Assembly (NCBI GenBank): GCA_002021875.1
Contig: CP018627.1
Span: 1,302,001 to 1,366,000, forward strand
Direction of reading: 5' to 3'
From: Streptomyces hygroscopicus
GTDB lineage: Bacteria; Actinomycetota; Actinomycetes; Streptomycetales; Streptomycetaceae
DNA: 64,000 nucleotides
Positions 14,401 through 26,800 of the stretch are shown in pieces (positions within the stretch are counted from its first letter, which is position 1; each line of letters opens with the position of its first letter). The notes below the pieces were generated by a model that was not told where the DNA came from, searched no databases, and worked only from the letters and a program-made list of their open reading frames with translations. Made by a program: the position numbers and the translations under genes.

Positions 14401-17400
14401 GACGACGGTGTCGTCCTGCTCGACGGCGCGTGCCATGGCGGCGACCGCCATCTCCGGCGCCATCTCCGGTACGCCGTGGCGGCGGGCCACCTCGCCCACC
14501 CCGCCCTCGCCCATGCCGTCACCGGCCCACAGACCCCAGGCGATGGAGGTGGCGACCAGGCCCTCGGCCCGGCGCTGCTCGGCCAGCGTGTCCACGAAGA
14601 CGTGGCCGGGTGCGTAGTTGCCCTGTCCGGGTGCGCCCAGTGTGCCCGACAGCGAGGAGAAGAGGACGAAGGCGGACAGGTCCATGTCCCGGGTCAGTTC
14701 GTGCAGATGCACCGCGCCGTCGGTCTTGACGCGCAGCACTCGTTGCAGTTGCTCGGTGGTGAGCGAGTTCAGGGTGCCGTCATCGAGCACCGCCGCGGTG
14801 TGCACCACAGCGGTCAGCGGTCCGACCTCGGCCAGCAACGCGGCCAGGGCTTCCCGGTCCCCGACGTCACACGCCGCCACCGTCACCCGGGCACCGAGCG
14901 TCTCCAGCTCTCCGGCCAGCCGCTCGGCGCCCGGCGCGGCCATGCCCCGGCGGCTGGTCAGCACCACATGTTCGGCACCCCGGTCGGCCAGCCACCGGGC
15001 GACATGGCCACCCAACGCTCCGGTGCCGCCGGTGACCAGTACGGTGCCGCGCGGTTGCCAGGCCCCGCCCCGCTCGCGGGTCGGCGCATGCGCCAGCCTC
15101 CGGCCGAAGAGCCCACTCGGGCGGATCGCCACCTGATCCTCGCCCGAGGTGCCGGCCAGCACACCGGCCAGGTAGTCCTGGGTACGCGGGTCCACGCACT
15201 CCGGCAGGTCGATCAAACCGCCCCAGCGCAACGGCTGTTCCAGGGCGATCACCTTGCCGAGGCCCCAGGTCAGGGCCTGCTTTCGGCGAACGGCCAGGTC
15301 GGCTTCGCCACCGCCTTCGCCACCGGTCTCAGCATCGCTATTGGCACCGCTTTTGGCACCGCTTTTGGCATCGCCACCGACGCCGTCGCCGTGGCCGAGC
15401 GAGACGCCACGCTGGGTGAGGCACCACATCGGCGCTTCCAGACCGGCGTCTCCGAGCGCCTGCGAAAGCAACAGCGTCATCGCGTATCCCTGGGGGACCG
15501 AGGGGTACGCGGGGTGCGGGCTTTCGTCCAGCGCGGTCAGCGACACCACACCGCTGATCCGGGGGGTGTCGGCCAGGACGGCGCCCAGCCGGTCGGCCAG
15601 CGTGGCACGGTCCAGTTCGGGCTCGCCGAGAACGACCATGATCGGCTCGGCACCGTGCCGGATCAGCGCACCGGTCACCCCCGCGACCCACTCGTGCTCG
15701 GCCTGCGCATGGGAGACCACGACCAGCCAGGTGCCGGCCGGCGACGTAGCGGGCGCGGTGAGCGGCTTCCAGCGGATCTTGTACCGCCATGAGTCGATGG
15801 TGGAGACGTCACGGCGTTCGCGCCGCCACTGGGACAGGGCGGGCACCACTTCGCGCAGCGACTGCCCGTCGACGCGCAGCGCCCCGGCGAGCGACTCGAG
15901 GTCCTCACGCTCGACGGTGTCCCAGAAGTCCGTGTCGACCGTGCCGGTGGAGGGCTCGGGCGGCGTGGCGTCCAGCCAGTAGCGCTCCCGCTGGAAGGCG
16001 TACGTCGGCAGGTCCACCCGGCGGGCGGCGGGGAACAGCGGCAGCCAGTCGACCACGACGCCATGTGCGTACGCCTCGGCCAACGCGCTGAGGAAGCGGA
16101 CGAGGCCACCGTCGTCCCGGCGCAGTGAGGCCAGTACGAGTCCGCCGCTCGTGCCCGCGTCGTCGAGCGTTTCGCGCAGGCCCGTGGTCAGGACCGGGTG
16201 GGGGCTGATTTCGATGAAGGTGTGGTGGCCGCCCTCCAGCGCCGCACGGGTGACCTGCTCGAGCTCGACTGTCTCGCGCAGATTGCGATACCAGTAGTCC
16301 GCGTCCAGTTGCGCGGTGTCGATGGGCCGTCCGGTCACCGTGGAGTGGAAGGGGGTCGCTCCGGTACGCGGCTCGATGGACGCCAGGGCGTTCAGCAGCT
16401 CATCACGGATCCCGTCGATCTGGGGCGAGTGGGAGGCGTAGTCCACCGGAATCCGCTTGGCTTCCGGGAACTCCGCGAGCACCGCGTCCAGCGCCTCATC
16501 CGCCCCGGACACCACCGTCGTCGCCGGACCATTCACCGCCGCCACCGACAACCCCGGGCGGTCCCGCAACTGGTCGGCGGACATCGGGACGGACACCATC
16601 CCGCCCTGCCCCGACAAGGCAAGCAGCGCCTTGCTGCGCAGCACCACCACCCGCGCGCCATCCGCCAACGACAGACCACCCGCCACACACGCCGCCGCGA
16701 TCTCGCCCTGTGAATGACCCACCACCGCAGACGGCACCACACCAAACGAACGCCACAACTCCGCCAACGACACCATCACCGCCCACAACACCGGCTGCAC
16801 CACATCGACACGAGCCAGCGCCCGTTCATCCGCCAGCACATCCGACAGCGACCACTCCACCAACGGGGCCAGCGCATCGGCACACTCGCCCATCCGCCGC
16901 GCGAACACCGGCGAGGACTCCATCAGCTCCAACGCCATCCCGACCCACTGCGACCCCTGACCCGGGAAGACGAACACCACCGAGCGTCCCGGCTCGGCCG
17001 CATCCGCTGCCTCCACCACGCCCGGTGCCGGTTCGTCCTGTGCCAGGGCCGTCAGCCCGGCCAGCAGTGCGGTGTGATCGCCGCCGAGCACCACCGCCCG
17101 ATGTTCCAGCATCGCGCGGCTGGTGGACAGCGAGAAGCCGATGTCCGCCACGCTCCCGTCAGGGTGGCTCATCAGGTGTGCGCGCAGCCGTTCCGCCTGT
17201 GCGCGAACAGCGCGCCGGTCCCGGCCCGAGATGATCCACGGGACCGCCACGCCTGGTTCGGCGTCGTCGGGCGCCTCCGCGGCCGTCGGCATCGGCGCCT
17301 GCTCGATAATCAGGTGTGCGTTCGTTCCACTGATGCCGAACGACGACACTCCGGCGCGGCGGGGCCGTCCGGCCTCCGGCCACGCCGTCTGCTCGCCCAG

Positions 17401-20400
17401 GAGTTCCACCGCGCCGGTGGACCAGTCCACATGGGGAGTGGGCTCGTCGATGTGGAGGCTCTGCGGCAGCACACCGTGGCGCATCGCCATCACCATCTTG
17501 ATCACACCGGCCACACCCGCCGCCGCCTGCGTATGACCAATGTTCGACTTCACCGAACCCAGCAACAACGGCCGCTCCGGGGCCCGGTCCTGACCGTAGG
17601 TGGCCAACAGGGCCTGCGCCTCGATCGGGTCGCCCAGCGTCGTCCCCGTACCGTGCGCCTCCACCGCATCGACGTCCTGGGTGGTGAGTCCGGCGCTGGC
17701 CAGCGCCTGGCGGATCACCCGCTGCTGCGACGGACCATTCGGCGCCGTCAACCCATTCGACGCACCATCCTGATTCACCGCCGAACCCCGCACCACAGCC
17801 AGGATGGGGTGCCCGTTGCGCCGCGCGTCCGACAGCCGCTCCACCAGGAGCATGCCGATGCCTTCCGCAAAGCCGGTGCCGTCCGCCGCTCCCGCGAACG
17901 CCTTGCAGGTGCCGTCCGGTGCGAGCCCACGCTGACGGGAGAATTCCACGAAGACGGTGGGGGTCGACATCACCGTCACGCCACCGGCCAGCGCGAGCGA
18001 GCACTCACCGAGGCGCAACGCCTGTATGGCGAGGTGCAGTGCCACCAGCGACGACGAGCAGGCCGTGTCCACGGTGACCGCCGGGCCCTCGAGTCCGAAG
18101 GTGTAGGCCACGCGGCCCGAGGCGACACCGGCCGCCGCCCCCGTGCCCAGATATCCCTCGACACCGTCGGGAGTGGTCGACAGGCGGGTGAGATAGTCGT
18201 GGTGCATCACGCCGGTGAACACACCGATCCGCTCGCCCTTGACGGAGGTGGCGGGGATCCCCGCGCGCTCGAACACCTCCCATGATGTCTCCAGGAGCAG
18301 CCGCTGCTGCGGGTCCATGGCCGCGGCCTCACGCGGCGAGATCCCGAAGAACCCGGCGTCGAACTCGGCCGCGTCGTAGACGAATCCACCACTGCGGGCA
18401 TACGACGTACCGGGACGATCCGGATCCGGATCGTAGAGACCGTCCAGATCCCAGCCGCGGTCGGTCGGCAGGACCGATATCGCGTCACCGCCCGAGCGCA
18501 CCAGGTCCCACAGCGCTTCCGGTGACGTGACCCCGCCGGGGTAGCGGCAGCTCATTCCGACGATCACGATCGGATCGTCGGCGACGAGGGAGCCTCCGGC
18601 CGGTGTGACGACGGCGCCGCTGTCCGTGCCGAGGACTTCGGCCAGCAGGTGCTCGGCGAGCGCACGCGGTGTCGGATAGTCGAACACGGCGGTGGCGGGC
18701 AGCCGTACGCCGGTGGCCGCACTGATCCGGTTGCGCAGTTCCACCGCGGTCAGCGAGTCGAAGCCGATTTCCTGGAAGGTCCGCGCGGTGTCGACCGATT
18801 CCGTGGACGCGTGGCGCAGCACCGCCGCGATGTGATTGCGCACGAGGTCGAGTACGGCCTGATCCCACTCGGCACGGTCCACGGCGGCCAGCCGGTGTCC
18901 GAGCGCGGAGGCCGAGTCAGGGGCGTCGACTGCCTGGGCAGCGCGCCGGATCCGGGGGCGGACCAGATCGCGCAGGACGGCGGGCAGGTTGTCGGCGCCC
19001 GCCCATGCCTGCGGGTCCAGCGGTGCGGCCAGCACCATCGCCTCATCGGCGACGAGCGCCGCATCGAACAGTTCCAGCGCCTGAGAGGTGGGCATCGGCA
19101 CCGCGTGGGAACGCGCCAGATCGTCGACCGACAGGTGCTCGGTCTGCTCGCTGCGTTCTTCCCAGAACCCCCACGCGATGGACACCCCCGGCAGCCCCTG
19201 CGCCCGCCGATGAGCAGCCAACGCATCCAGAAACCCATTCGCCGCCGCATAACTCCCCTGACCCGCATTCCCCAACACACCCGCCGCCGACGAAAACAAC
19301 ACAAACGCCGACAGATCCAACCCACACGTCAACTCATGCAAATACCAAGCCCCCAACGCCTTCGGCCCCAACACCCCAACCAACCGCCCCCCATCCAAAG
19401 AACCAACCACCCCGTCATCCACCACACCCGCCGCATGCACCACCACACCCAACCCCTCAACCGACCCCACCAACTCCGCCACCGCACCCCGATCCCCCAC
19501 ATCACACGCCACCACCCGCACCCGCGCACCCAACCCCTCCAACTCCCCAACCAAACCCCCAACACCCGGCGCACCCCACCCCCGACGACTCACCAACACC
19601 ACCTCACCCACCCCATACACCGACACCAAATGACGCGCCACCAAACCACCCAACAACCCCGTACCACCCGTCACCAACGCCACACCACCCAAACCGGCCA
19701 CCACACCACCACCGGCCGTACCACCACCCCCCACACCCACCAACCGCGGCACCCACACCCGACCCCCACGCACCGCAACCTCCGACTCACCCAGCCCCAC
19801 CACATCCGGAACCACACCCCCCACCCCCCCAACACCCACATCCCCATCAACATCCACCAACACAAACCGCCCCGGATGCTCCGACTGCGCCGACCGCACC
19901 CACCCCCACACCGCACCACCACCCACATCCTCCACACCCTCACCACCCACAGACACCGCACCCCGCGTCACCACCACCAACCGCGAACCCCCAAACCGCT
20001 CCTCCCCCACCCACAACCGCAAAACCTCCAACACACCCACCACATCAACCCCCGACAACACCACACACCCCGGCACCACACCACCCGAAACCACCTCACC
20101 CCACTCCACAAACGACCCCACCCCACACACACCCGCATCCACCCACTCCACCCGATACAACGCATCGGTCCTGTTCCCCCGCCCGTCGTTCAGCTGCTGA
20201 GCGGAGACCGGCCGCAGAGCCAGTGAGCGTGCCGACAGGACGGGCGCACCAGCGACGTCCGTGGCCCGGAGGGCGATCGCGTCGCGGCCGGCCGGGGTCA
20301 GGGTGACGCGCAGGACCGTCGCACCGACCGCGTGCAACGTGACGCCGCTCCAGGAGAACGGCACATAGGCCTGGCCGTCGTCGGTTACGAAATCGCCGAA

Positions 20401-23400
20401 TCGCACCCCGTGGAGCGCGGCATCAAGCAGCGCCGGATGGACCGCGCACCGGGCCGCGTCCCCCTGAGCCTCCTGAGCCACCGCCACCTCGACGAAGACC
20501 TCGTCTCCCCGGCGCCAGGCATCGCGCAACCCCTGGAACACCGGCCCATACGCATACCCCCGCTCCGCCAATGCCGAATAAGCCCCCTCCACCCCAACCC
20601 GCTCCGCACCCGCAGGCGGCCACACCTCCACAGCCGACACCCCACCATCCGCCACCCCCACCACACCCACCGCATGCCGGACCCACTCACCCTCCCGACA
20701 CGAAAACACCGACACCGATCGACGGCCCCCCTCACCGGCACCGCCCACCGATACCTGAACCTCCACCTCACCCCGCTCCGGAAGCACCAACGGCCCCTCC
20801 AACGTCAACTCCTCAACCACCCCACACCCCAACCGCAACCCCGCCTGCAACACCAACTCCACAAACCCCGTCCCCGGCAGCAACACCACACCGGAGAGGG
20901 CGTGATCAGCGAGCCAGGAGTGGGTGGCCAGGGACAGCCGACCGGTCAGCAGACAGCCGCCGGACTCGGGCAGCGCGACCGTGGCCCCGAGGAGGGGGTG
21001 GTCGAGCGCGCCCAGGCCCAGCGCGGAGGCGTCACCGTGGCCGGGCCGGGGCGTCAGCCAGTAACGCTCCCGCTGGAACGGGTAGGTCGGCAGTTCCACC
21101 CGACGCGCCTCGCCGAAGGCCGCGGGCCAGTCCACCCGTACGCCGTGCACCTGCAGCCGCGCCATGGCCGAGAAGAACTGGGCGAGCCCGCCCTGGCCAC
21201 GGCGCAGCGAGCCGGTGACCACCACGGACTCGCCGGAGGCGTCCGCCGTGTCCTGAATGCCCATGGTCAGGGCGGGGTGGGTGCTCGATTCCACGAAGAC
21301 GCGGTGGCCGTCGGAGAAGAGGGCCTGGAGCGCGCCCAGGAAGTCGATGGGCTTGCGGGCGTTCCAGAACCAGTAGTCCGCGTCGAGTTCGGTGGTGTCC
21401 AGGAGTCCGCCGGTCACCGTGGAGTAGAACGGAACGGTGGACTGGCGGGGCGCCACGTCGGCCAGCAGGGTGAGCAGTCGTTCGCGCAGCGGTTCCACCT
21501 GAGGGCCGTGGGACGCCACGGTGGCGGGCACGACACGGGCGCGTACGCCGTCCGTCTGGCATGCGGCCACGAACTCCTGGAGACTTTGCGGGTCGCCGGC
21601 CACTGTGGCCGCCGCGGGCCCGTTCACCCCGGCCACCGCGAGGCGTTCGCCCCACGGCTCGATCCGGGTGGCCAGTTGTTCCGCCGGCAGGGCGACCGAG
21701 GCGATCGCGCCGTTGCCCACCAGCGTTTCGGCGAACAGACGGCTGCGCAACACCACCACCTTGGCCGCGTCCTCCAGCGACAGCGCCCCGGCCACGCAGG
21801 CGGCCGCGATCTCGCCCTGGGAGTGGCCGACCACGGCGGAGGGGGCGATCCCGTAGGAGGACCACAGCTCGGCGAGGGACACCATCACGGTGAACAGAAC
21901 CGGCTGGACGACCTCGATGAGGTCGAGCGAGGGCGCACCGGGCGCGGATCGCACCACGTCCTCGATGGACCAGTCGAGATGGGTCTCCAGTGCACGGGCG
22001 CACTGGGCGAACCGGCGGGCGAAGGCCGGGGAGGAGTCCAGCAGTTCCACGGCCATACCGGCCCACTGCGAGCCCTGTCCCGGAAAGACGAACACCACGC
22101 CGGTGTCGGGACCGGCCACTCCCTCCACCACGTTCGGGGCCGGCTCTCCGGCGGCCACCGCGGCAAGACCGTTCAGCAGGTCCGATGGGGTGGATCCGAT
22201 CACCACCGCGCGGTGTGACAGCGCCGAGCGGGTGGTGGCAAGGGTCCACCCGAGGTCGCTGGGGTCCGCTTCCGTGGCCACGGTGGCGAGCCGCGCCGCG
22301 AACGCGCGCAGACCGGCCTCGCCCTGGCCCGAGAGCACCCAGGGCACCGCCACCGGCTCGGTCCGGGGCGGATCAGTGCGCTCGGCCTCCGGTGCCTGCT
22401 CCAGGATCGCGTGGGCGTTGGTGCCGCTCACGCCGAAGGCGGAGACTCCCGCCCTGCGCGGCCGGTCGTTCTCCGGCCAGGGAGTCCGCTCCGTGAGCAG
22501 GCGTACCGCGCCCGCGGACCAGTCCACATGCGGGGTCGGCTCGTCCACGTGCAGGGTGCGCGGCAGCACACCGTGCCGCATGGCGAGCACCATCTTGATG
22601 ACCCCGGCGACGCCGGCGGCGGCCTGGGTGTGGCCCAGGTTCGATTTGACCGATCCGAGCCACAACGGCAGGTCCCGATCCTGACCGTAGGTGTCCAGCA
22701 GGGCCTGTGCCTCGATCGGGTCCCCGAGCCTGGTGCCGGTGCCGTGCGCCTCCACCACGTCGACATCGCCGGTGGACAGCTGGGCGTCGGAGAGTGCCGC
22801 GCGGATGACCCGGCGCTGGGAGGGCCCGTTGGGCGCGGTCAGCCCGTTCGACGCGCCGTCCTGGTTGGCAGCGGTACCACGCACCACCGCCAGCACCGGG
22901 TGGCCGTGCCGTTCAGCGTCGGACAGCCGCTCCACCAGCAGCATCCCGGCGCCCTCACCCCAGCCGGTGCCGTCCGCGCCCGCGGCGAACGCCTTGGACC
23001 GGCCGTCCGGCGCCAGTCCGCCCTGCTTGGACAGCTCGACGAAGGTGTTCGTCGTCGTCATCACCGTGACGCCGCCCGCCAGCGCCAGTTCGCACTCCCC
23101 GTTGCGCAGCGCCCGGACGGCCAGATGCAACGCGATCAGAGAGGACGAGCACGCGGTGTCCACGGTGACCGTCGGCCCTTCGAGACCGAAGGCGTAGGCC
23201 ACCCGTCCCGAGAGAACGCTCGCCGCGCTGCCCGTGCCGAGGTGGCCTTGCACATCGTCCCGCGCCGCGCTGAGCAGCGTCGCGTAGTCCTGGCCGTTGG
23301 TACCGATGAACACCCCGGTCAGGCTGCCCCGCACGGCGTCACGGTTGACGCCGGCCCGCTCGAAGGCTTCCCAGGAAGTCTCCAGCATCAACCGCTGCTG

Positions 23401-23763
23401 CGGGTCCATCGCGATGGCCTCCCGGGGGGATATCCCGAAGAGCGCCGCGTCGAAATCGGCGATGCCGTGCAGGAATCCGCCGTAGCGGGTGACCGACTTC
23501 CCGGCCCCGCCTTCGGGGTCGTAGAGACCTTCCGTGTTCCAGCCACGGTCGACCGGGAATTCCGACACCGCGTCGCCACCGTCGCGCACCAGGTCCCACA
23601 ACGCTTCCGGCGTTGCGATGCCACCGGGGAAACGGCAGCTCATGCCGATGATCGCAATGGGCTCGTGGCTCTTCGCCTCGATGTCCTGCAGGCGCTGGCG
23701 GGTCTGCCGCAGATCCTTCGTGACCTCTTTGAGGTAATGACGAAGTTTCTCTTCATTCTCCAC
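2461..23763 (-). CDS. Modular type I PKS, four extension modules (modules 4-7), 7100 aa
   Basis: Giant cytoplasmic multienzyme extending a polyketide chain four times. Approximate residues: N-terminal coiled-coil docking (1-32); module 4 KS-AT-DH-KR-ACP (34-1705); module 5 KS-AT-KR-ACP (1728-3260); module 6 KS-AT-DH-ER-KR-ACP (3280-5298); module 7 KS-AT-DH-KR-ACP (5313-7021); C-terminal docking tail (7022-7100) ending in an acidic helix. Every KS has TACSSS and every ACP has GFDS. Start is GTG at 23763 with GAGAGGG seven bases upstream; the previous gene ends 57 bp earlier. The stop overlaps the next PKS start. Two oddities: the module-4 AT has VASH where YASH is usual, and the module-5 KR has His at the usual catalytic Asn position. 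Large stretches are nearly identical to parts of the neighbouring PKS. Probably a meridamycin-type FKBP-ligand synthase (inference). Confidence 0.97.
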   Translation of the reverse strand: MENEEKLRHYLKEVTKDLRQTRQRLQDIEAKSHEPIAIIGMSCRFPGGIATPEALWDLVRDGGDAVSEFPVDRGWNTEGLYDPEGGAGKSVTRYGGFLHGIADFDAALFGISPREAIAMDPQQRLMLETSWEAFERAGVNRDAVRGSLTGVFIGTNGQDYATLLSAARDDVQGHLGTGSAASVLSGRVAYAFGLEGPTVTVDTACSSSLIALHLAVRALRNGECELALAGGVTVMTTTNTFVELSKQGGLAPDGRSKAFAAGADGTGWGEGAGMLLVERLSDAERHGHPVLAVVRGTAANQDGASNGLTAPNGPSQRRVIRAALSDAQLSTGDVDVVEAHGTGTRLGDPIEAQALLDTYGQDRDLPLWLGSVKSNLGHTQAAAGVAGVIKMVLAMRHGVLPRTLHVDEPTPHVDWSAGAVRLLTERTPWPENDRPRRAGVSAFGVSGTNAHAILEQAPEAERTDPPRTEPVAVPWVLSGQGEAGLRAFAARLATVATEADPSDLGWTLATTRSALSHRAVVIGSTPSDLLNGLAAVAAGEPAPNVVEGVAGPDTGVVFVFPGQGSQWAGMAVELLDSSPAFARRFAQCARALETHLDWSIEDVVRSAPGAPSLDLIEVVQPVLFTVMVSLAELWSSYGIAPSAVVGHSQGEIAAACVAGALSLEDAAKVVVLRSRLFAETLVGNGAIASVALPAEQLATRIEPWGERLAVAGVNGPAAATVAGDPQSLQEFVAACQTDGVRARVVPATVASHGPQVEPLRERLLTLLADVAPRQSTVPFYSTVTGGLLDTTELDADYWFWNARKPIDFLGALQALFSDGHRVFVESSTHPALTMGIQDTADASGESVVVTGSLRRGQGGLAQFFSAMARLQVHGVRVDWPAAFGEARRVELPTYPFQRERYWLTPRPGHGDASALGLGALDHPLLGATVALPESGGCLLTGRLSLATHSWLADHALSGVVLLPGTGFVELVLQAGLRLGCGVVEELTLEGPLVLPERGEVEVQVSVGGAGEGGRRSVSVFSCREGEWVRHAVGVVGVADGGVSAVEVWPPAGAERVGVEGAYSALAERGYAYGPVFQGLRDAWRRGDEVFVEVAVAQEAQGDAARCAVHPALLDAALHGVRFGDFVTDDGQAYVPFSWSGVTLHAVGATVLRVTLTPAGRDAIALRATDVAGAPVLSARSLALRPVSAQQLNDGRGNRTDALYRVEWVDAGVCGVGSFVEWGEVVSGGVVPGCVVLSGVDVVGVLEVLRLWVGEERFGGSRLVVVTRGAVSVGGEGVEDVGGGAVWGWVRSAQSEHPGRFVLVDVDGDVGVGGVGGVVPDVVGLGESEVAVRGGRVWVPRLVGVGGGGTAGGGVVAGLGGVALVTGGTGLLGGLVARHLVSVYGVGEVVLVSRRGWGAPGVGGLVGELEGLGARVRVVACDVGDRGAVAELVGSVEGLGVVVHAAGVVDDGVVGSLDGGRLVGVLGPKALGAWYLHELTCGLDLSAFVLFSSAAGVLGNAGQGSYAAANGFLDALAAHRRAQGLPGVSIAWGFWEERSEQTEHLSVDDLARSHAVPMPTSQALELFDAALVADEAMVLAAPLDPQAWAGADNLPAVLRDLVRPRIRRAAQAVDAPDSASALGHRLAAVDRAEWDQAVLDLVRNHIAAVLRHASTESVDTARTFQEIGFDSLTAVELRNRISAATGVRLPATAVFDYPTPRALAEHLLAEVLGTDSGAVVTPAGGSLVADDPIVIVGMSCRYPGGVTSPEALWDLVRSGGDAISVLPTDRGWDLDGLYDPDPDRPGTSYARSGGFVYDAAEFDAGFFGISPREAAAMDPQQRLLLETSWEVFERAGIPATSVKGERIGVFTGVMHHDYLTRLSTTPDGVEGYLGTGAAAGVASGRVAYTFGLEGPAVTVDTACSSSLVALHLAIQALRLGECSLALAGGVTVMSTPTVFVEFSRQRGLAPDGTCKAFAGAADGTGFAEGIGMLLVERLSDARRNGHPILAVVRGSAVNQDGASNGLTAPNGPSQQRVIRQALASAGLTTQDVDAVEAHGTGTTLGDPIEAQALLATYGQDRAPERPLLLGSVKSNIGHTQAAAGVAGVIKMVMAMRHGVLPQSLHIDEPTPHVDWSTGAVELLGEQTAWPEAGRPRRAGVSSFGISGTNAHLIIEQAPMPTAAEAPDDAEPGVAVPWIISGRDRRAVRAQAERLRAHLMSHPDGSVADIGFSLSTSRAMLEHRAVVLGGDHTALLAGLTALAQDEPAPGVVEAADAAEPGRSVVFVFPGQGSQWVGMALELMESSPVFARRMGECADALAPLVEWSLSDVLADERALARVDVVQPVLWAVMVSLAELWRSFGVVPSAVVGHSQGEIAAACVAGGLSLADGARVVVLRSKALLALSGQGGMVSVPMSADQLRDRPGLSVAAVNGPATTVVSGADEALDAVLAEFPEAKRIPVDYASHSPQIDGIRDELLNALASIEPRTGATPFHSTVTGRPIDTAQLDADYWYRNLRETVELEQVTRAALEGGHHTFIEISPHPVLTTGLRETLDDAGTSGGLVLASLRRDDGGLVRFLSALAEAYAHGVVVDWLPLFPAARRVDLPTYAFQRERYWLDATPPEPSTGTVDTDFWDTVEREDLESLAGALRVDGQSLREVVPALSQWRRERRDVSTIDSWRYKIRWKPLTAPATSPAGTWLVVVSHAQAEHEWVAGVTGALIRHGAEPIMVVLGEPELDRATLADRLGAVLADTPRISGVVSLTALDESPHPAYPSVPQGYAMTLLLSQALGDAGLEAPMWCLTQRGVSLGHGDGVGGDAKSGAKSGANSDAETGGEGGGEADLAVRRKQALTWGLGKVIALEQPLRWGGLIDLPECVDPRTQDYLAGVLAGTSGEDQVAIRPSGLFGRRLAHAPTRERGGAWQPRGTVLVTGGTGALGGHVARWLADRGAEHVVLTSRRGMAAPGAERLAGELETLGARVTVAACDVGDREALAALLAEVGPLTAVVHTAAVLDDGTLNSLTTEQLQRVLRVKTDGAVHLHELTRDMDLSAFVLFSSLSGTLGAPGQGNYAPGHVFVDTLAEQRRAEGLVATSIAWGLWAGDGMGEGGVGEVARRHGVPEMAPEMAVAAMARAVEQDDTVVTVAEIDWDRHYVAFTATRPSPLLSELPEVRALIDAGVGQESAEPGHERSEFAERIAGMADADRDRAVLDLVRRHVAVVLGHTGPDAIDPGRAFQESGFDSVTAVELRNRLNRATGLRLPATLTYDQPTPLAMAEYLRGELLHGGQDRSAPAVPVQAIGAVDDEPIAIVGMSCRFPGDVRSPEDLWRLLADGSDAIGPFPENRGWDTANLFHPDPDHRGTSSTRAAAFVAGAGEFDAGFFGISPREAVAMDPQQRLLLEVSWEALERAGIDPTTLRGSETGVFTGTNGQDYAALLKADETGDFEGRVGTGNSASVMSGRVSYVLGLEGPALTVDTACSSSLVALHLAVRALRSGECSLALAGGASVMTTAGIFVEFSRQRALAADGRCKAFAAGADGTGWGEGAGMLVVERLSDAERHGHPILAVVRGSAVNQDGASNGLTAPNGPSQQRVIRQALANARLSTVDVDAVEAHGTGTTLGDPIEAQALLATYGQDRDPERPVLLGSIKSNIGHTQAAAGVAGVIKMVMAMRHGVLPQSLHIDEPTPHVDWSTGAVELLSARTAWPETTRLRRAGVSAFGVSGTNAHVILEQAPEPVTEPEVSPERDHSGVVPWVVSGASEAGVRAQAERLMAFVGDRPDLSPVDVGWSLASTRAALPHRAVVVGADRDDLLRELAAVASGSAAIGEARTHSGAVFVFPGQGSQWVGMALELMESSLVFAGRMRECADALAPFAEWSLFDVLADERALGRVDVVQPVLWAVMVSLAELWRSYGVVPSAVVGHSQGEIAAACVAGGLSLADGARVVALRSKALLALSGQGGMVSVPMSADQLRDRPGLSVAAVNGPASTVVSGSVEVLDVVLAEFPEAKRIPVDYASHSPQVEEIQGELAEALAGVEPRGGQVPFYSTVTGRLMDTAELDAGYWYRNLRETVEFRSTIEGLLELGHTVFVEASPHPVLTIGVQDTADATDTPIITTGSLRRDDGGLVSFLSTVGRLFTEGVPVDWQPLFAEAGARRVDLPTYAFQHEWFWLDPVRGATDVGGAGLVGLDHPLVSAVLPLPESGGCVLTGSLSTATHPWLRDHAVLGKVLLPGTGFVELAVQAGLHVDCRTLDELTLQAPLVLPAHGDVQIQVAVGGPDESGRRSVTVYSRPGRDRAWVRHATGSVSPGDDTATVARMAWPPEGATRVDLTDVYAEMSTRGYAYGPVFQGLHTAWRRGDEVFAEVALDETAARDAGRFGVHPALLDAALHGAGLGAFVTEPGRPHLPFAWTGVTLHAVGAGTLRVALSPAGPDALSLLVMDGTGAPVLSAESLVLRPVSEGGLGDAHDDSLFRVDWTELALPGSPDGSAEEDFPAIESAAQLAGPAAVQHQARAVVFRLSPAEESPEGVYALSSHVLEVAQAWLADDRYGDARLVVVTRGAVATMAGENPESLAAAAVWGLIRTAQTENPGRFVLVDTADEDPSTWSVLPALLTTDEPQVAIRAGKALVPRLVRATSPALPIPAETDTWRLEADGEGTLEHLVLAPCAEVSRPLAAGEVRVAMHAAGVNFRDVLLALGMYPDKAGLLGSEGAGTVLEIGSGVAGMAPGDRVMGLFSGAFGPVAITDHRLVAPIPADWSFPRAAATPIAFLTAMYALVDLADVRSGESVLVHAAAGGVGMAAVQVAHWLGAEVFATASPAKWDAVRERGVAPQRIASSRSTEFAEHFRSGAPDGVDVVLNSLTGELLDSSLGLLRPGGRLIEMGRTDLRDAEQVLARHGVAYRAFELLDAGPDRIHRLLTELLSLFQQGVFTPLPLRIQDVRQADDAFRHLSQARHIGKLALTIPRPLSGGTVLITGGTGTLGGLVARHLVREHGVTELVLAGRRGNTAPDVAELVADLEAAGARVRVAACDVSDRDATAALVDSLPNLRGVVHTAGVLDDAVIGSLTPERLRTVLRPKADAAWHLHELTRDRDLAEFVLFSSAAGVLGGPGQGNYAAANAFLDALAAHRRAQGLPATSLAWGFWEQRSGLTEHLTTDRLARSGVRPLSTDEGLALFDAARATGDTLLVPMRYEPSSPAAEPVPALLRGLVRAPLARALPGPADAVDNGGYDGLAGLAEDERLGALLDLVRRQAAAVLGHGGPESVTPQRPFKELGFDSLSAVELRNRLRTATGRRLQATLIFDHPTPAALARHLDTELFGSTDVAVSVPAPAIAHPADEPIAIVGMSCRLPGGVDSPESLWRLLESGADAISELPTDRGWDLDALYDQDRSRPGTTYARTGGFLENAADFDAGFFTISPREALAADPQQRLWLEACWEAFERAGIDPLALKGTRTGVFAGAASTTYGAGQAATPDGSEGYLLTGNSTSVISGRVAYTLGLEGPAVTVDTACSSSLVSVHWACESLRRGESTLALAGGVAVMTTPDLLVEFSRQRGLAPDGRCKAFAAAADGTGFAEGAGVLVLERLSDAERNGHRVLAVVRGSAVNQDGASNGLTAPNGPSQQRVIRQALADARLSAADVDAVEAHGTGTTLGDPIEAQALLATYGQDRDPERPLLLGSVKSNIGHTQAAAGAAGLIKMVLALRNGVLPRTLHVDEPSPHVDWNAGAIELLTEQTMWPDQGRPRRAGVSAFGVSGTNAHVILEQAPKPDESGEPDTGRAGLPVVPWVLSGAGAAGLRAQAQRLSSFVRQNPELDPVDVGWSLAATRAALSHRAVVVGADRAELLRALDAIETGGAAQPGRSVVFVFPGQGSQWVGMALELMESSPVFAGRMGECADALAPFAEWSLFDVLGDEAALGRVDVVQPVLWAVMVSLAELWRSFGVVPSAVVGHSQGEIAAACVAGGLSLADGARVVALRSKALLALSGRGGMVSVPVPADRLRDRPGLSVAAVNGPASTVVSGVVEVLDAVLAEFPEAKRIPVDYASHSVQVEEIRGELAEALAGVEPRGGEVPFYSTVTGRLMDTAELDAGYWYRNLRETVEFQGAVETLIRQGHTVFVEASPHPVLTIGIQDTADAMGTPIVAAGSLRRDEGGVDRFLTSLAEVSVGGAEVNWQTVFAGTGARRVDLPTYAFQRERFWLTPSTRTGDASGLGLGAVDHPLLGAAVPLPDADGCVLTGALSLAGQPWLADHAVLGMVLLPGTAFVELALQAGARFGCDTLEELTLHEPLVVPDQETVQLQVSIGGPDHLGNRPLTVFSRREGDWIRHAGGTLRAGEHGDPPANLSAWPPAGAQPVDVTELYSAMAERGYQYGPAFHGLRAAWIHDSEVFLDVALPEQLAGDAARCGVHPALLDAALQGIGLGAFVSEPGQAHLPFSWSGVTLHAVGATTLRVAISPAGPDTVAIRMADTTGAPVLSIDTLAMRPVAESRLLEVVGGSRSDALFRLDWKELPLPTEAVGSQALSWALLGGHDEPRLIAALTAAGVSPQRHRDLASVGQVPDVLVLPSRSETDDGPAPEAISSALRRVLEVVRDWLGDARFTDTRLVVLTRRAVATSTGDDVEDLAAASVRGLLRTAQQENPDRLVVIDHDDSDLGVLPAVLATGEPEAAIRTGTVLVPRLVKAPVPDGKAPAWDTGTVLITGGTGTLGGLVARHLVTAHGANDLVLASRGGATAAGAADLAAELEALGARIRVAACDVADRAQLTALLATIPALRAVVHTAGVLDDGVIGSMTAERVDTVLRPKANAAWHLHELTRRLDLDAFVLFSSATGVLGSAGQGNYAAANAFLDALAAHRRAQGLAAVSVAWGLWQQRSGLTAHLSEEDVARMTRTGAVPLSDERGLELFDAACRSGEATLVATPLHLRAVVATGTVPPVLSVLAPTPPRRAAEAGDGGVALRQSLAEMADAERSQTVLELVRGQVAAVLRHPDASAIDPARTFQEIGFDSLTAVELRNRLGATTGIRLAATAIFDYPTPAALAEHVLAEIAPETADPVAARLRELDKVAAMISVMAEDDTMREQLSSRMETIVSMWADLHRSERSSNVEGDLESASLDDMFGIIDQELDGS
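2700..7830 (-). other. PKS module 7: KS-AT(methylmalonyl)-DH-KR-ACP
   Basis: KS at about 7825-6550 with [13 protein letters not shown] at about 6250-5400 with GHSQGE and YASH, the methylmalonyl signature. DH at about 5190-4560 has the HxxxGxxxxP motif ([10 protein letters not shown]) and the [10 protein letters not shown] aspartate motif. KR at about 3760-3230 has LDD, indicating B-type, with Ser, Tyr and Asn present. ACP GFDSL lies near 2830-2842. Predicted outcome is an alpha-methyl, alpha,beta-unsaturated unit. Confidence 0.9.
7880..13925 (-). other. PKS module 6: KS-AT(methylmalonyl)-DH-ER-KR-ACP, fully reducing
   Basis: KS about 13925-12640; AT about 12330-11440 with YASH (methylmalonyl); DH about 11260-10600 with [12 protein letters not shown] about 9880-8935 with the nucleotide-binding [11 protein letters not shown] motif; B-type KR about 8930-8390 with LDD; ACP GFDSL near 8005. 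This is the only ER in the window. The ER has Tyr in LGMYPDKA (about 9730-9745); a Tyr there has been linked to 2S methyl products, whereas Val gives 2R. Predicted outcome is a saturated methylene next to a methyl branch. Confidence 0.9.
13980..18580 (-). other. PKS module 5: KS-AT(methylmalonyl)-KR-ACP with altered KR residue
   Basis: KS about 18580-17300; AT about 16990-16080 with GHSQGE and YASH (methylmalonyl). There is no DH: the post-AT segment is the short DFWDTVE-type structural linker. KR about 15060-14520 has LDD (B-type) and the catalytic Ser and Tyr, but the motif after Tyr reads NYAPGH where NYAPGN or SYAAAN is normal, so the fourth catalytic residue is His instead of Asn. ACP is GFDSV near 14105. 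The linker before the KR holds a lysine/serine repeat (15330-15375). Predicted unit is a methyl-branched beta-hydroxyl, or a beta-ketone if the KR is dead. Confidence 0.88.
18640..23670 (-). other. PKS module 4: KS-AT(unusual, VASH)-DH-KR-ACP
   Basis: KS about 23664-22400. AT about 22105-21190 has GHSQGE like methylmalonyl ATs, but the specificity tetrapeptide is VASH (21508-21519), and the sequence around it ([20 protein letters not shown]) differs from the five other branched-extender ATs in this cluster. DH about 21003-20400 has [10 protein letters not shown] and [12 protein letters not shown] about 19690-19150 is B-type (VDD) with Ser, Tyr and Asn. ACP GFDSL near 18755. Predicted outcome is an alkene bearing a larger branch (perhaps ethyl) if the AT is not methylmalonyl-specific. 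Confidence 0.85.
19200..20880 (-). repeat. Long near-identical block, copy A (DH N-half and KR of module 4)
   Basis: Bases 19202-20167 match 29021-29989 almost base for base, with one 3-bp length difference, and 20522-20878 match 30342-30699. The segment between (about 20168-20520) is clearly diverged. The identical parts encode the KR with its structural subdomain and the N-terminal half of the DH. They have a strongly G/T-skewed coding strand compared with flanking DNA. Confidence 0.9.
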
Positions 23764-23820
23764 AGGACGACCCTCTCAACGCGGTGCCGGACTCACTCGG
23801 AGTCGAACTCGACGGCAGGT

Positions 23821-26800
23821 TCACGAGATACCGAATTCCTTGCCGAGGAGGTCGAACATCTCCTCGTCCGTCGCGGAATCCAGTTCAATGTCACGGTCGG
23901 TGGCCGCGCCCCAGTGGGACAGCAGGCTCTTGATCTTCGCGGCGACCTCGGCGCCGGCCACGTCGCTCGGGGACAGGTCGGACAACACCGCTTCCAGTCG
24001 GCTCAGCTCGTCGAGCACGGACGTCGTATCGTCCTCGTTCTCGCCCTGGACGAGTTGGGCCCGGACATGGTCGGCGAGCGCCGCGGTGGTCGGATAGTCG
24101 AAGATGACCGACGCCGGGAACGGTACGCCGGTGGCGGTGGCCAGCCGGTTCCGCAGCTCCACCGCGGTGAGCGAGTCGAAGCCGACCTCCTGGAAGGTCC
24201 GCGAGGGGTCTACGGAGGCGGGCTTCGCATGTCCCAGCACGGCCGCCACGTGGGTACGGACCAGTTCCAGCACCGTCCGATCGCGCTCGATCCGCGACAT
24301 GCCCCGCAGCCGGGTGGCGAATTCCTCGACCGGTTCCATAGGAGGGGTGGCGATCGTGAGCAGTTCACTCAGCAGCGGGCTCGGCCGTACGGCGGTGAAC
24401 CGGGAGCCAAAGCTCGACCACTCCACGTCCGCGATCATCATCGTGGTCTCGTCCGCGACCAGTGACTGCTGAAGCGCGGCGATCGCCAGATCCGGGGGCA
24501 TACCGGGGAGCTGTCGCTGAGCCGCCCCCATGCCACTGTCGGCCCAGGCACCCCAGGCCAGAGACGTGGCCACCAGTCCCTCGGCTCGGCGCCGCTGGGC
24601 CAGTCCGTCCAGGACGGCGTTGGCCGCCGCATAGCTCCCCTGGCCCGCGTTACCCATCGTCCCCGCTGCCGACGAGAACAACACAAAGGCATCCAGATCC
24701 CGACCCCGCGTCAGCTCATCCAGATACCGCGCCGCCGCAACCTTGACCCGCATCACCTCCCGAATGCGCTCAGACGTCAACGACTCCAACACACCGTCAT
24801 CCAGCACACCCGCCGCATGAACCACCACACGCAAATCCGCAATCCCCTCCACCAACGCCGCAACCTCGCGCCGATCAGCCACATCACAGCCCACTACCGA
24901 CACCACCACACCCAGCGCCTCCAACGGCGCCACCAACTCCGCCACGCCGGGTGCCTCGGCCCCCCGACGACTCGCCAACACAATCCGCTCCACGCCGGCT
25001 CCCGCCAGCCAACGCGCCACATGACCGCCCAGCGCACCCGTACCCCCGGTGACCAAAGCAGCCCCACGACCGCGCCACTCGGCGGACGTGTCCGCCGCCG
25101 GTGTCACCCGGGTCAGCCGGGCACCCCAGGCCCCAGCGGCTCGGACCGCCACCTGGTCCTCCCCCGTCCCCCCACTCAGAACCCGACACAACCAGGCCCC
25201 GACACCCTCATCCACAACCGGCGGCAGATCGATCAATCCACCCCAACGATCCGGATGCTCCAAACCGATCACCCGACCAAGCCCCCACACGCCCGCCTGA
25301 TCCGGATCGACCACATCCCCGCCGACCACCGAGACCGCACCCCGAGTAACACACCACAACGGTGCAGTCGTACGAAGCGTCTGCAACAAGAGGACGGTCT
25401 CCTCAACGGGCAGCAGCGACACCACACCCGCCGTGGCAGGGATCGTCTCCGGCTCCGCGACCTCTGCTAGCTCCGCGACCTCTGCCACCGTCACCATCCG
25501 CACCTCGGCCCCTGCCGCGCGCATCGCACCTATCAGGTCATCGGCGCCGCCGCCCGGCTCGACCACCAGCAGCCATGTGCCGGTGAGGACGGACTCCTCG
25601 GAGACCCCCGGAATCGGCGCCCACCCGAGCCGGTAGCGCCAGCCGTCGATGACCGATTGCTCCTGCCGCACCCTTCGCCATGCCGCCAGGGCGGGCAGAG
25701 CCGCGTTGAGCGGCTGCCCGGCGTCGATACCGAACGAACCGAAATCCCCGCGCTCGACGGCGTCCCAGAACGCCGCGTCCACCGCACTCGTCGCAGGCTC
25801 AGCCGAGGACGGCTCCAGCCAGAACCGCTCACGCTGGAACGCGTACGTCGGCAAATCAACCTGCCGAGCACCCGGAAACACCGCCGCCCAATCGACCTGG
25901 ACGCCCCGGATATACAGCCCGCCCAGAGCGGCCATCGCGGTAAGGGGCTCCGGACGATCCGGACGCAGTACGGGCAGTCCGTCGCCATCGGCCAGAGCGG
26001 ACAGCGTGCCATCGGGACCCAGCTCCAGGAAGGAACCGACACCAAGCCCACGGAGTGTGTCCAGTCCATCGGCGAACCGGACGGTCTCCCGCACATGACG
26101 CACCCAGTACTCCAGTGAACACAACTCCTCACCCGCCACCACACCCGACACATTCGACACCACCGGCACACTCGGAGCCCGGAACTCCACCGACCCCAGC
26201 ACCTCACCGAACTCCGCCAGCATCCCGTCCATACGCGACGAATGAAACGCATGGCTCACCCGCAACCACCGCGTCCGCACCCCCCGACCGCTGAACTCCT
26301 CCTCGACGGCACGAACCGCCTCTTCATCACCGGAGATGACGATCGCCGCCGGGCCGTTGATCGCCGCCACGCTCACCCGGTCCTCGTAACCGGCCAGATG
26401 CGGAAGCACCTCGGCCTCCGCAGCCTGGAGGGAAACCATCGCGCCGCCCTCGGGCAACGCCTGCATCAGACGACCCCGAGCAGCCACCACCCTCGCCGCA
26501 TCCTCCAACGACCACACACCCGCCACATACGCAGCAGCCAACTCACCAATCGAATGACCCAGCAGATAGTCCGGCTTCACACCCCACGAGACCATCAGCC
26601 GATACAACGACACCTCAAGCGCGAACAAACCCGCCTGCGTATACGCCGTCTCCCCAATCAACTCAGCGTCATCACCCCACACCACCTCACCCAAAGACCG
26701 ATCCAAATACCGATCCAGCTCCCCACACACCTCATCCCACACCCCCGCGAACACCGGATACGCCTCATACAACCCACGCCCCATCCCCAACCGCTGCGAC

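Noticed and set aside
12064..15792. Very long plus-strand reading frames opposite the PKS genes (up to 1242 codons)
   Set aside because: They are His/Arg/Pro-rich shadows of high-GC coding DNA on the other strand and show no domain; the minus-strand PKS explains the sequence fully.
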